Shown: positions 24,676-37,995 of the stretch, in pieces
Numbering within the stretch: the stretch's first letter is position 1
Layout: every line of letters begins with the position of its first letter
Assembly (NCBI RefSeq): GCF_048771995.1
Contig: NC_133063.1
Coordinates: 16,100,063 to 16,164,062, forward strand
Origin: Taeniopygia guttata
Lineage: Eukaryota > Chordata > Aves > Passeriformes > Estrildidae
Length of the DNA: 64,000 nt
Direction of reading: 5' to 3'
Program-made: the position numbers and the translations under genes
Notes under the pieces: model-generated
What the model saw: the letters and a program-made list of their open reading frames with translations, nothing else
Databases searched by the model: none
What the model was told of the DNA's origin: nothing

Positions 24676-26218
24676 AGCTGGACAGGTTCAGTCAATGCAG
24701 GCTCAGAGTCAATATTTGGGAATATGTGACAGAAAAAGCAAAGTGTTCAAACCTATGCCCTGGGTATCGCAAAAGGTCATTGTATTGCATATCTCTCTCT
24801 GCCCAAATTTGCTACTGTCCCTTTCAGATTCTGCAGCCACAAAACGGAAGGGTAGGGCAAGGGCTGGGCATGCTGTGGTCTCTGTAGAAGTCGAAGCACT
24901 GAGGTGGAGGCTCTCTCCTACTGCTTCCTTTGCCTCTTGGCTTTTTCCTGCCCTACTCGCAACATTACCAACTCTAGAAGCTGCATTTCTCAATCAAAAA
25001 CTGTTTCAAGTGGGAATTTTGCAACATCTGTGTGCAGCTGCAGCACCGTGCTGGGACAAGCAGCGCAGCCCCACTCTGTGCGGTCACTGCAGCCACCCGC
25101 ATTTGCTTGTTAATAAACTGTTATTTTTGTCAGTTGTATTAACTCATATTTGCTTCTCCTTAATGGTGGAAAGGGATGGGTTAAAACTAAGGAGTGGTAA
25201 CTCATTTGAAAGTGTCCCTCTCAAATGTATTAAACCAAGACAATATATTAACTTCCTTTCATAATTTCAGGCACTGTGGAGCAAGTAATATGCTCATGTT
25301 AATACTTCTGTGCTTATGGGTGCTGGTGAAGGGGTCTTGTGAACTCTACAGCTCATATCCCTCATGCTATTTCACCTTTTAGGATTTGCTTACTACACAG
25401 CCTTTGCGCATGTAGTACAACATGAATTGAATGGTTCTTGACTATGTGTGTGCTTGTATATTTGCACCATATTGTCATAAATCATCTCTAGCGACAATAG
25501 TGAGACTAGAAAGATGTCTCTGGTCTTAACGCATTCTCCTAGTTGCATTTTATTTTCTAAAATAAGATATCCCTGTTAAAGAAAGTTTTATCTTGGAGAG
25601 CTGTACTTAAGTTTTATGATAGTAGGTCCTATCTTGAGGTTTGTCTGTACCAGCACAAGCTTTGTTTAGGAATCAGTTAAGAATGGTAACTTGCTCTTTA
25701 ACATTATCTTAATTGTTACATTAACCCCGGACATGAAAAATGTTGTTATAGCCCTAGACTGAAGAAAATTAGAAAATACTGTATTGTTTTCTTACACTTA
25801 CAAAATGCTTTTCTGTATAAAAATCAACTACTGATTTTCACTGCCACTCCTTTTCTGTGCTCCTGTTATAACGTTTTTATCCTGTACTGGGTTTAGGTAA
25901 AATCTCTTCTTGTCAGCCTTGCACTGAAATCAGCTTAAGCTAAAGTCTGTGGCAAAGGAGCTTTAGTTAACTTGATTTTGCCTGTTTTGTGAGAGTGAAA
26001 GAGGACATTTTAGATAGATTGCACACCATATGGGCACAATAAATACTGCACAAATTCAAAATCAAAAAGACCTGCTATGGGAGGCAGCCCTGGGGAGGAT
26101 TCTCCAGGAATGCCATGGGAAACCACAGTGGTATAAGGAAAAGTGTTGCCCCTGGATTCCTGCCTTCCCCATGCGATGAATGTATGTCTGTCATACACTG
26201 TACATTCCCCAGTTAATG

Positions 26219-26675
26219 TCTGTCATGGGTTGTACTATCCCCCTGTTCTAGCAAGTTCTCTGTTCTCGTTATTCCCAATGGTTCTTTCTGTAAATCACTC
26301 CTTCCCTTTTTCCCTCATTGGTCCAATTTATGCCACTCCATCCCTGCTCTCGCCTTACACCCCTTCCATTGGACTGTTTATACCCCAGCCCCCCCTTGCC
26401 TTTCCCAGTTATAAACTCTGGCCCCTCCTGCCCCGCTCACCCCTGCAGCTCCCGCTGCGTGCAGGTGTGTCCTTGTGTCCCTGCTCCCGCTCCCATCTCC
26501 TTCGTCCTCATTCTATCCTCAACAAACCCACGTGGATTGCAGCAGCTCAAGAGTCCTCCTATCTTTGGTGGAGACTTTATTATTACGCTATCCAGGCACC
26601 TGTGGTCTAGCCAGCAGCGGGCTGCCCTGCCGGACTCGGTCCGGGGTCGCCTGTTGCCTGCTCCATACCTGATTC
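26219..26675 (+). mobile_element. probable solo LTR of an endogenous retrovirus
   Basis: The block differs in composition from its AT-rich surroundings and has LTR-like order. It starts with a U3-like pyrimidine-rich section containing two ATTGG boxes, then a TATA-like TATAAA at 26410-26415, a C-rich leader and a U5-like end. A 6-bp direct repeat TTAATG at 26213-26218 and 26676-26681 could be the target duplication, but the ends then do not read TG...CA, so the exact limits are uncertain. No internal retroviral genes lie next to it. It is a fossil of unknown family. Confidence 0.45.
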
Positions 26676-27815
26676 TTAATGCTGAAAGAGCATGAACTCT
26701 GTCTTTAATTTCTCTGAGCTTCTGCATGCTCCCTTGAACAGTTAGGTCTTCATATCAATAAACATTTGGTTTGCAACTTTGCGTAGATTTCAGCCCGTGC
26801 TAAGAACAAAGCAGCAAATCTGTAGCAAATCTGCCAGGCCCATTTTGCCATCTGTAGCAGTAGCCTAGGGAAGAGTTTAAGAAACTCCTTTAAACAAGCT
26901 TCAAAGCAGCCCAGAGGTTTTGTGACATCTTTATGTTTGCTGGAGAACACTAAGGAGCCCTTAGAGTGAAGCCTGGGGTTCAGAACTTACCTTGTTCCAC
27001 CTAATCATCCTAAGAAAGAGGTTAATTCTCTCATTCAGAGTTAATGGTTTTAAAAAAAAGGATGGATAGCATCATCTTCAGAATAGCCCATCAGCCTGTG
27101 TCCCTGGTTTCAAGGGGAGGGCTGTGGGTGTCTGTCCTCAGGAAACAGAAAATTACAGTTTTCTCTAAGGACTTATGTCCTAGAAAGAACCACATCTTCA
27201 GAACACACCAGGGCTGTGGTACAGGTGGCAGACTGGGAGCTGGGCAAAGCCTTCCACTGACTTGACTAAGACTCCTAATTTCCAGAGAGGAATGTGGCTA
27301 AAGGTAATTGTGTAATCCCTAGTATTTTCTTGAGTGCTTAAAATGTCATGCTACATGCTTGCTCTTAAAGCCTTTCCAAGGCTGCCATTGTAGGGCAGAC
27401 AGAAAAAGGCTCTGCTCTGGCTTCCAAGATAGTCAATTAGATGTGAGCTCCAGTGTGGGTAGTTAACACAGTGCTAAATTAAAACCAATCAGTACTGCTG
27501 GTGTGAACAGGATATTAGGTTGGGATCGCTGTGCTGATTGCTTGCATAACCTTTAGTTTGGAGCACAGGCAGGACTGGACATGGTTGTGCAGCATAGGCT
27601 AATTTACCAAGTCCTTCTCTCCACTGAGTATGGAACCTCAAGTGCACCTTGGAGCTCTGCCCTGCCACAGGTCTGTAAGAAGCACACAAATCTTGTTGCA
27701 CACATAGCATGAGATGCCTTGCTCAGTTGTCTCAGTAACTGGCAGAACAGGTTCCTGTCAATATGAAAGAATTGAGACACTTGTCACTGCAGTTGCATCG
27801 CTATTTGCACCAGAG

Positions 27816-27902
27816 TTCCCTTTCCTTTCCCCCTTTCCCTTTTCCCTTTCCCGTTTCCCTTTTTTCCTTCCTTTTCCCCTTTTCCTCTCCCTTTCCTTTC
27901 TT
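27816..27902. repeat. pyrimidine tract, (CCCTTT)n-type low-complexity repeat
   Basis: About 87 bp consist almost entirely of C and T on the plus strand, built from imperfect CCCTTT/CCTTTT units, with only one interrupting G. The homopurine-homopyrimidine nature gives it potential for H-DNA. The open frames across it are low-complexity artefacts. Confidence 0.85.
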
Positions 27903-28093
27903 AAAGCCACCAAATAATTTCAATCTATTCTTCCCAAATACTAGTGCCTGTAACTGTGGAGGATCTCTGCAATCATAAATGCAATGCAGACTTCAGGTCC
28001 AAATGATAGATTTGTGTGCGACTTCCCCGTGGTGGATCATTGTGCACGTAGGCATTGCAGACTTGCCTGGTTCTGTAAGCAGAGGAAAAGAAG

Positions 28094-28178
28094 TGTGCAG
28101 AAAATGACAAAAATGTTAACCGAGATGTCAGTCAAAATGTGCAGAGAATGACAAAAATGTTAACCAAGATGTCAGTTA
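28094..28178 (+). repeat. tandem duplication of a 44-bp unit (two copies)
   Basis: TGTGCAGAAAATGACAAAAA at 28094 recurs at 28138 as TGTGCAGAGAATGACAAAAA, and the similarity continues through TGTTAACC(G/A)AGATGTCAGT. The period is 44 bp and only a few bases differ, so the duplication is fairly young. Confidence 0.85.
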
Positions 28179-29928
28179 GCTGAATTTAATTATGTGTTCA
28201 AGGGCTTGGGCAACCAGATGGCATAAAAGACAATTGATTTCCACAGCATGACCTCTGAAAGGACATGATTTCCTTATGGATGTGTGTTCTTTCTTTCTAA
28301 TGCATCTATTACATATCTGTGCAAATAGGTTTATATATTTCACTTGTATTAAACCTAGGAAGAATAGTATTTGGTACTCATAGCATTTATTTTAGTGCTA
28401 CCTATTCTTGTGTTACAAGTTCAACACTGAATCAGACAAATGGCACATCTTGCTCTGGGTTCAGAGCTCTGTGACAAGGTCAGAATATTGGACTTGACAA
28501 TTAGCAATGTGCTGTTCAGTATTTCAGGTAAACCTTATTGTTCAGATCAGTAGCCAGGCCTTGGCTGGGTAGGTCTAGCTGACTGTGAGACAATTTGTTT
28601 ACTTCAGCATATGCAGAGAACAAATCTTTTAAAGACAGAATCAGTGAAAACACTGAGTTACTGATGGCCTTATACTGTACAAATAATGGTGCTGATATTC
28701 AAAACCAAGTAATTTAACTCTGTATAACAGCTGTAGAGGTTCAGTTTTTGAGTGAAGCCACGAGACAGCTACAAGGGAACTTTGCAGGATAAGTCAAGCA
28801 GTCTTTCTAATACTATGCCTAGCTTTGTCTTCTACACCAACTTTGTTAAAAAGTTAGTTTTTTCTCCCTAATACTATTCAAGGAGCAACTAATGCTGTTA
28901 GAAGCACAAAACTAGTATGAAATATTTATTCTTATTCTTTGAAGGGGTTGGGAAGAGAGAAAAAATAAGTTTATTATTTAGTCTTTCTCAATTTTGTCTA
29001 CTGCCATGAAGCTCCCTTTTCTTAATGTGTCAGAACATGGAAAATTCTCCTTGTATGTTCCAAGTTTACTCTGGCTGAGAACCTCTCCTCACAAATGCAT
29101 GTGTATCAGAAGTCCAGTTATGTGTAGCATGTTTCTGGTCAAGTCACACCAGCCAGAAGCAGAATAGAAAATATAAAATGTTTTCTAATGGCCTGTTATG
29201 CAAACATATATTTTGCCTGTCTGGTTTGGATTTAGCATTGTAAAGTCCAAAGACATTTAAGTATGCTTCTACTGGTTGCAATAAAATTAGCAATTGCTTG
29301 CTGCCAGTATTGCACTTGAAGTCCCTTATAAATATTCATTTAAATTACCTAGCTTGCTAGTTAAGTAATTATCTGTATACAGCGCGTAGTACTTCACATT
29401 TATAGTGGTTGTTTAGCCTCACCTAGTATTTACACCTGCAAGGGCTTTATTGCCCATGATACTGAATCTGCCAAGAGCTGTTCAGATACATTTGTCCCAC
29501 TTAAAAATCAGCATAAGATCAGATAATAAAAGTCTATTTTAGCAAACATCTGCCCAAAGAGAAAACATTAAATGACTGTGCTGTCCCCAGTGCTGTCCCC
29601 CACTTAATATCCATAGTGCTTTATTTTGTGTGAGATAGTGAATGGAAATTCAATTTACCTGTTGATTTGTACCCCAGCAGATGTGTTGAGGATTTCAGTA
29701 TTCATTGCATCAAGTAAGTAAATATTCGTTATTCTATTTTTCCTAAAGCAGCATTGGCTGATACTGAATGATAGCAAAATAAATTTTACTATTTCTGCAG
29801 AAATTAATGCATATTTCCTCCCAGGAGGCCTCCCCTGACTGTGAAAGGCAGGAACAATGTTTAAATGTGCACCTAGGTATATTTACATGTACATAAGAGT
29901 TTGAGAAGCCTATTTCAACATCAGCACA

Positions 29929-29990
29929 TTGGGTTGGACTCAATGATCTGGAAGGTCTCTTCCAACCTAGTCACTCTGTGAATCCTGTGA
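29929..29990 (+). repeat. CR1 LINE 3'-end fragment
   Basis: The segment reads GGGTTGGACTCAATGATCTG, GAAGGTCTCTTCCAACCTAG and TCACTCTGTGAATCCTGTGA. It is a recognisable CR1 3' terminus in plus orientation with a decayed octamer tail. Only about 60 bp are preserved. Confidence 0.8.
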
Positions 29991-32623
29991 ACACAAATAG
30001 TATTCTTCCCATTTTACACGTAAGCATTTGCTGACTTTCAGTCTGCTATACCAGAGGAGGTCTACAGAGAACAATACTACTCAGCAGGTGCCAATGAGGA
30101 CACAATCTGGGGGCTAATTTTATCTTCTTCTTGGGTTTCTGAAGGTATGAGTAGGAATTTCCCTAATTATCTTCTTCCCCTGTTAGCTTATAAAATAAAT
30201 GTGATGTATGGAATACATATTGATTCTGGAGTGAATACAGAGTTTGTTCTTTGCAACAGATGCAAATTTCATTTTATTTTGATCAGTTGTTACAGACCTT
30301 GCAAATGCTCACAGGTGCCATTGGGAAGTTTGTGTATAGAAGATCATGTAGTATCTTTACATTCTTACTCTGTTGAGATACAAACATTGGGCTTTTTGGG
30401 ATTGCAATCCACTGTTCCTATAAAGCTGCTCTAAAATCCTGACTTTTAGTTGTCATTGCAACCTTCGTTCTCAAACAAACAGCTTCAAAGTGATTGCTGC
30501 CTATCTTAGATAACATTATTTCATTGTGGAGTAGTCTGCCTCCAAGAATGTAAAAGTTGTGGAAGCACTCTGATAAAGCATCATACCAGTTAAGAAGAAT
30601 TCTTCTCTTCAAATTAGATGAATATATACTGGAACACTACCTGCCTTATGTGGATTATGGTAGTGGAGCTCTAAATTACACATACAGTGCTCTCCAGCTT
30701 CTCCTGGCATGCAGGGATGCACAGCCTTAGCAGTGGTTAATGTCTCCCCTTTGGGAACAACTCACTCAAGAATTCTCTTAAAAGCTGGCATATCACATCC
30801 CTAAGCAGCTTTTTTGTAGTCACAATGTCTGTTGATTACTTGGTATCTTTCCATGAATTTTAGTTGTTATTTCTATTAAGTACTGTGTGTTGCTGATGTC
30901 ACTGATGTTTAGAATGATTTGTACTTTTGCACAAACACAGTACTGTACTTAGAATAAACAGCATTTAAATTTTTTTCAGTGTTGCACAACAAGTATGGAA
31001 TAGGATTTCTTTTTAGGTGATACAAACAATAAATATTGCTCTTGAGTTTGGTGGTGTTGTTTTTCACAAACAGCATATAGTGAAAAATTCTTCCAGGACA
31101 AATATAAATCAGGTTCTGATTCTCTAAATTAATCTCTTGAGCTATTCAGTTACTCACTAAGGAAAATGACTGCTATCAGTAAGAAAGATATAACTTTACA
31201 GTTTTTGAAAGAGGTTGGATAGATATACAATGACCATAAATCACTGTATTTTTAAACAACATTTTGTTTCAGTGAATATTGCTAACTGACTTATCAAAAT
31301 AAGCAATGAATGTAACCTTAAAATTTAATATGACAATTTATTATGAGCTATCCTTTTTTTTTGCTTTTTGAAAAGATGCAGTATCTCAGGATGGCAGCAA
31401 TTGGTGAAGTTCTTTGGTTTTTAAAGCATTACTTACTCTAGAAGTAAACTTGCTCCTTGAAAGTGAAGTAAACCTCTAGATGGACAATATTGTTTCTGGT
31501 AAGTGGATTTTTAATGGAATTATTGACAGAGTTTGTCTTTTGCATGCTGCTTCATGCAGTTTTTTTTGTTTTTTTGTTTTTTTTTAACAAAATGTAATAA
31601 AGAAAAGAACTATGAGAAATCATGAGGAATAGGGCATGGGTATGCACTGCCAATTTATATTTTACAGATAATATAAAAAAATCCTGCAAATGTGTGTTGT
31701 ATCCCTGACCCAAACATATTTGCAATTGGCCTTTGGAAAATAAAGATCCTTACAGACCAGCACCCTTGGATCTCTGACAGCCAGCCTTGGTAAATTGAGA
31801 GTTAGCAAAGATCATGATACTCATCCTGTATTGTGCCTTCCAGAGGAATCTCCAAAAGCTTGAGAAGGCTTGGGAATTGTCATTTCATCCTGTGCTGAAA
31901 GGAACTACTTGTTCACAGGAATTAAGTCAATTCTCAAACAGCATAAAAGAGTAGAGGAAGAACTGAGGAATGCTTTTAATTCAGCTGCAGAAATATATCC
32001 AGAGTGTAAGTATTTATGTTGGAATTTGATCAGGAGGTTTCAACTTCCAATCTTCCATGCTGAGAACTACAATGGCAGCTTCCTAGCTACCTCATATGGA
32101 CACAGGTTTCTCTGCACTGACAGCTTGAAGAGCATTTCCTAACTGTGATTTCTAGCTCCTCGTCATTTCTAATTCTAATTTAATTCTAATTTCATTCGGA
32201 TCAATGTGGAACAATTCTACCTTTTGAATTATTGAAAGTTTTTTTTTTTTAAACTATCTCCTTTACTCTCTAGAATTTTTGGTCCAGCCATGGGCTAGAG
32301 CCATCATTACTCAGCTGATGAGATGTTGTCAAACAAGCATTGCTAGACAGGGTTTTTCATTAAAAACACCTATGTGCTTTTGATGCTCAAGTAGTTAGAG
32401 CACTTCTCTTTTGTGATTTGTATGTAGAGGTGGTTCTGCAGCACTGCAGGGCTCTCTTTGGGTAGTTTTAACCCCCAAATTTCTTACACTCCCCTCCACC
32501 ACATTTTCTGTGCCTATTATGTGTATATCCATCCCTCTTCATTCCACCATCCACTCCATTCTAAACCAGTAAGCTACTAATAAAGCTCTTGATGAGACAG
32601 TGAAACCAGTACCAACAGTGCAT

Positions 32624-32680
32624 CTTCCTTCCTACTGGAGAAGGAAGGCGTGCTTATCAAACTGGTGTTTGATAAGCACG
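32624..32680. repeat. two adjacent hairpins, one with a perfect 14-bp stem
   Basis: CGTGCTTATCAAAC (32649-32662) is followed after a 4-nt loop by its exact reverse complement GTTTGATAAGCACG (32667-32680). Immediately upstream, CTTCCTTC (32624-32631) pairs with GAAGGAAG (32640-32647) across an 8-nt loop. The perfect short stem and tiny loop resemble the product of a template-switch mutation. It is shorter than a normal microRNA precursor. Confidence 0.8.
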
Positions 32681-33107
32681 AAGCTTTACGCAGGCAGCTA
32701 CAACTATAAACTGCAATTGATTACTGTGGAACAAATAAGTGTTGCAACTGTTTAAATGCTTTGCTCCTCTATAGCAAAGGATTTATATTTCACAAAGAAA
32801 GTAAAACCTGGTAAGTACTTTGTTTCACCCACACTTATGTGTGGATGCTGGCTGAATAATAGATAGGCTTGATTATAATATAAATAATTGAGGTAAAATG
32901 GTTGCGACCTAACCCACTAAACGTTTGGGCTATTCTATAAGCATACTGTGTCTGTAAAATACATAAACTTCTCACATAAATATATGTTTGTAGAGTTTGC
33001 TTTTAATATGTAACAGAGTCCTTTAAAATCTCACATACTCTTAACCAGTTTTGCTTACGGCTGTGCAGGGAGTGCCGTGTCTGACATACATGTTGTGGAA
33101 ATGTAAG

Positions 33108-33214
33108 AACAAAAAAAAAAAAAAAAAAAACCCAAACAGAAAAGCCCCAAACTAAAACAACAACAACAACAACAAAACCCAAAAACCCCCAAAAAACCAA
33201 AAACCACCCCAAAA
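33108..33214. repeat. A-rich tract with (CAA)n microsatellite
   Basis: A run of more than 20 A is followed by C/A-only sequence including five CAA units (about 33157-33173) and further A/C runs. It could be a decayed poly(A) tail of a retroposed sequence or a simple repeat. The minus-strand frame across it (Phe/Val-rich) is an artefact. Confidence 0.8.
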
Positions 33215-35124
33215 CTTTCTTGCAAAATACTCCATAGCAAGGGTAGTTTGTAGCTGTTGTGGCAGCATTCATATGCTCATTTTTATTCCTGCCGCTACGA
33301 ATTAATATTCATGATAAGAGTGAATTTCCCTAAAACAGAAGAAAATAAATGGAAGCTTTTAGTATTTGGCTGAACAAACTCCTACAGCTTTTAATAATCA
33401 AGGCAATTGCTGAGCAAGAGTATTTACTAGGCCAGGGTACCTCACTGTGCACAAAAATACATAAACGTGGAGAAGGTAAACTGAAATGTGTCTCTGAGCA
33501 TGCATTATAATCTATGTAATGTTTCTTTGGGATAACTGTCTGTTTGTAATTTCTTACTGAGTTATAAGAAATGCAAATTGCAGTGAATATAATTTTATGT
33601 GGGTGGTTAAACTATGGTCTAAATATGAATTGACACTAAGATGGACCTTTTATTTCCCCATGCTTTCCTATTAAGAGTTTTAATTCATGGTTCTGGGAGA
33701 ATAAAGCCTACTAACCCCATTCTGATTTAGAACAAAAATATAGATCAGTTGAGACTGTTCAACCCCTCACAGAAAAATCCAGACAAACTTTCCTTTGTAA
33801 TTTAGTACCATCAAGAGCTGCAGCTTTGCTGAGAGGCAGTAGTCTCACCCTTGTGATAGGTTGTTGCCCTTGACAGTGTCAGAGTGGATTAGTATTTTGA
33901 TATGCTTACAGACACTAGAGTGGGAGGTTTGTAAGATATTTGTTTCCTGTCTGTAGCTTGAACATTAAAGTAAAAAAAATTACAGTCCTATTAACTTACA
34001 TAAACTTCCTCAGTATTTGTATACCAAGAGGAAGGAGAGTGCCCTCAGAGTGCGAAAACAAGAGGCAGAGAAGTAGTTGACCTGACAGAGCATTAGTTAA
34101 TAGCAGGGAAAAAACTGAATAGTGGATGAGAGGGCAGATTTACTGATTGGGCTACAGGATCACAGCCAACTGCTTGTTAAGACCTTACAGCTCAGCACAG
34201 ATGTCATGAGATAAATAATCAGCCAAGCTATGGTTTTAAGGGGACTGCAAACCTAACTCTACCACCCTTATTAGCACTGAGTAGTATAGTGCATGTTCTT
34301 GTACTACCTGACAGTACTTGTTCATCTCTTGACTCCTTCCCCCCATTTAGATAGACAGATATCCACCTTAAAAGGCTCTACCTCTGCACAACCTCCCACT
34401 TCACTGCTGTGGCTGCATCTAGTCCCATGAGAAAATGCAGATTGATAAAAGATGTTCTTGTTTTGGAGTACCTGCTATAACCATGTACATATATCTCCGC
34501 TGGGAAGAGCAACAGCTCTATCTTTCCTTTGTTCCGCTGTTGCCACCAGGTGTTCTCTAGTACTGTGACATGGTAGATTTATATATTTCTTACATTGTCT
34601 CTATAGTAACAGACTGCCAAAAGAAGTCTGGGAGCTCAGCCATAGGAAAAATGCCGAAGTATACCCCACCATCAGAAAAGCAAACTCTTTAGATAGTGTT
34701 ATGAATGGAAGACTGAAAATGACACTTAAGTTTAGATGATCTTAAAAGCTATTCTTCCCATTCTATTTTGTTGCTTGAAAGGCAATTTAAATGTTTGGCC
34801 TCACCTCTTGGAGGAAAAGAATGGGCATTTCAGTCTCAATGTTTGCTTTTATTCTTAATGCTTTCCCACAACCTGTAGTGTTGCTTTGTGGGTGACCAGC
34901 ATATGTTTTTCCTTTTCTTCACCCTTCATCTCCATCCCCAATATACTTGGTGCAATTACAGTTCTGAAGAATTCAGTTAATTCCTCAAATTTCTCAACCA
35001 GTTTGCTGATTTAAGCCACACATGTTCAAACACCCTTGCTTTACATTCACCATTCTCTGTGATCAAACCTCTTACATTCACTTTCATTTACTATGAGGTG
35101 CTATTATCACCTCCCCACATATCA

Positions 35125-35640
35125 TCAGATCCAGCTTAATCCAGCATCACCATGTTCACTAAACCCTATCCCCAACTGCTGCATCCACACATCTTCTAAA
35201 TACCTCCAAGAATGGTCATCAACCACTTCCCTGGGAAGCCTGTTACAATGCCTGACCACCCTCTCAGTGAAAAAAATATTTCCTAATATCCAGTCTAAAC
35301 CTCTCCTCGCACAACTTGAGGCTATTTCCTCCTGTCCTGTCACTTTTTTAACTGTGAGAAAAGACCAACCCTGCACCTTGCTACAGCCTATTCTCAGAAT
35401 AGGCTACAGCCTGTTTCTCTGTAGAAAGATGAGCTTCCCTTTCTCCAGGCTGAACGTCTCCAGCACCATCAACTGCTTCTCGCAGTATCTGTGCTCCAGA
35501 TCCTTCACCAGCTCTGTTACTATTCTACTCGCTCTAGTCCTCAATGTCTTTCTTGTAATGAAGGGCCCAGAACTGAAGACAGGACTCGAGGTACGGCTTC
35601 ACCAGTGCCCAGTACAGGGGAGCTGTGCTTTGTATTAGCA
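35125..35640 (-). repeat. CR1 LINE fragment, minus orientation
   Basis: Read on the plus strand, the blocks are the reverse complement of the CR1 3' region. They include CTTCCCTGGGAAGCCTGTTA, CCACCCTCTCAGTGAAAAAA, TTTCCTAATATCCAGTCTAA, CTATTTCCTCCTGTCCTGTC, TTTCTCCAGGCTGAACGTCT and TTCACCAGTGCCCAGTACAG. The extreme 3' end is missing. A local inverted repeat at 35385-35405 is not part of the usual element. Confidence 0.9.
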
Positions 35641-37995
35641 TTTTTTAGATACACACATGTGTTACCATTGTGGTTTCTGGGCTTGCAAAGTGTTTCTACC
35701 ACATTTCAGAGTGAGAGCCAAGTATTCTATTGCTTTGTCTTGCCTTCAAAGTTCAGCATTAGGATTTAAGTATATAACAACAGAGTATGTAGCATATAAA
35801 ATGTTTTGGTAGCTATTGAAACTAAAGCAAGAATTAGAAAATTAAAGTGATGAAATGCAAAGAATCCAAAGATTCACCAAATCCTCGCTGAGAGGTAAAA
35901 GCTGCTTCCACTTGGGTTTTTAGATAGTTGTATGCTTGGCTGAAAAATGGATGTGAATAATGAGACCTTGTTTATCTTCCGTAGGCCATAGGGGTCTTTC
36001 CTGTTAGCAGCAGTGCAGAAGTTGTTCCAGCCACTGTGCAGGTTTGTGGAAAGTGCGTGCACCCATACATGTTGATATAGGTTTGCTGTAGTATGGTAGG
36101 TATTAGTCTTTGAATTTATATTATGTGAAGGCAACAATTGTCTTTTGTGTTCACTGCAATTTTTTGCCAGTATAAAAAATTTAGAAAGCCCTTGCATTTC
36201 ACCACTGTCTGTAGAATTGGGGCAGCATATTAGCTATGAAAAATAAAAGACACAGAAAAAATCTTGTGAAATCACTCCTTTGAAGCTGAAATAAAAACAT
36301 TGTTATGCCCAAAGATTAATTATGAATAATCGGATTCTGACTTTAATCTGTTCAGTTAAGGGGGGAAGCATAGATGAGTTGAGGAGGAATATTTTTCCAT
36401 CTTAAAATGATCAAAGTATTTTTGTATATTTGCAGTTATTGGTGGAGACATGACAGTCAGAGATAGGGGAAAATAATACCAATTCAGAATAATTAATGGC
36501 ATCAGATGAAACATGGAACAAATAGGGAAAGCAATAGAAGGAAAGAACTGGAAGTTATGCAAACTCCTGTATGGTTTTGTAGAAAATGCTAAACTCTCAG
36601 TTCCCCATAGTGACTCAGCTAACTCTGTAGGAAGCCAGTTGTTTTCAGTTTTCATCTTTGCAGATATACAAATATCCCAATGTAAAAATAATACATGTAC
36701 AAAAAAATTGTAACAATGGCCAAGGGCTGTTTGCTAATGTGAAAGCAATTAAACTTTATATATTATTTTTGGTTGTAGATTTCATTATGAATTTCAAAGC
36801 TTCTCTCTATCCTTTTTGAAACTCATTCAGCAATGAAGCAGAAGTTCAGTCTAGAGGAGAGAAATGAAGGAACAATGTGTTCAGGCCAGAGATATATTTT
36901 TGTCAGAGAAGGCAATACTGGGAATTAGTAATGTTTGTTTATTTTTTAAACGTGCTGATGGATCCTGTAAATTTAAGGCAAAGCTGCAGATAACTTTGTC
37001 TCCAGCATGCTTCATTTACTAGCCAACAAAGTAACTGCTTACATGAAGGCATTGTAAGATTGAAAAGAGAACAAGCACCACAAACCTTTCAATACACGCT
37101 TTGAAAAGTGTCCCTGTGTATAGAGCTGTCATCCTGCAGCCCAGAACCAGAGCCTAAGCCTCTTCCTTATAGTAATCCACATGGCACATTGGCCTGAGCT
37201 GCATCTCTCCACAGCCTTGTGATTCCTGCCGGCCTTCCCTATCAAGCACCTTTAGCCTGCAATTATTACTTAGATTGTTCTTCCTTCTTCATGGCTTTTT
37301 CTCCCTCTCAGCCTTCACTGTGGTGACCTCTGGTTTAATTTTTTTGGTGTAACCTTGCACTAGGAACAAACTGCCAGAAAAGTATAGATGAGTTTCAGAG
37401 TCAGTTTGGTTTCTTGTGTTTGTAAAAATTCATACTTTTTTCATACACAGGTTTCAATTAGAAGTTATCATGCAACAACAAACCTCAGTGCTCTTATGTA
37501 TATGGAATGCTTGTGGCTTTTTCAGTTCTCTGCATTTCTTCAGATACAGGGAAAAAAAGCCAGATTAAATTATGAGAGTGCAGTACAAGTCTCACTTTCC
37601 TACACTTAAAATGTAACAAGACCCAGTGACTGCTGAAGCAATGAATCACCAAAATTTCCATATAGAGGTCAGCAGGGAATATTCTCTCGCAGCTGAGAGT
37701 ATTCCTGCAGTCAACACTTTGCTACTCCCATGGCAGCCACATCTTGGCAAATCCAGCACAATACATATGCATTCCTATTAGTGGTCCCTTGACTAGCACA
37801 CAGGCAGTGTGATGATAAGGCCACACTTTCCATTGCTGGGAGGAGACCTGACCCCTGCAGGGACCCTTCCCTCTTGAGAGATGTAGCGGGGCTTGGCTGA
37901 CTGCAGCCCTGCAGAGGAAAGAGGTGCTGTCGGTTCTCTTGGAGGCCAGTCAGAAGTCAGCGGTGGAGCCAGGGTGCGGTCCTGGAGTTCAGACA

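Larger units (their letters stand above)
29991..35124. other. intergenic, AT-rich, no gene recognised
   Basis: No protein-coding exon or RNA gene is recognised. The plus-strand frames at 30147-30434 and 31870-32142 (95 and 90 codons) show no domain signature. Stretches such as 33270-33420 are AT-rich with homeobox-type TAAT cores and look like candidate conserved non-coding sequence. A hairpin cluster (32624-32680) and an A-rich low-complexity tract (33108-33214) are listed separately. Confidence 0.45.

Noticed and set aside
32385-32470. Possible tRNA-derived SINE (GTTAGAGCAC followed by GGTGGTTC)
   Set aside because: An A-box/B-box resemblance exists, but too few positions match any SINE consensus I can recall. 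It is too weak to annotate.
33003-33272. Minus-strand Phe/Val-rich open frame
   Set aside because: It translates the A-rich and CAA repeat tract and is a low-complexity artefact.
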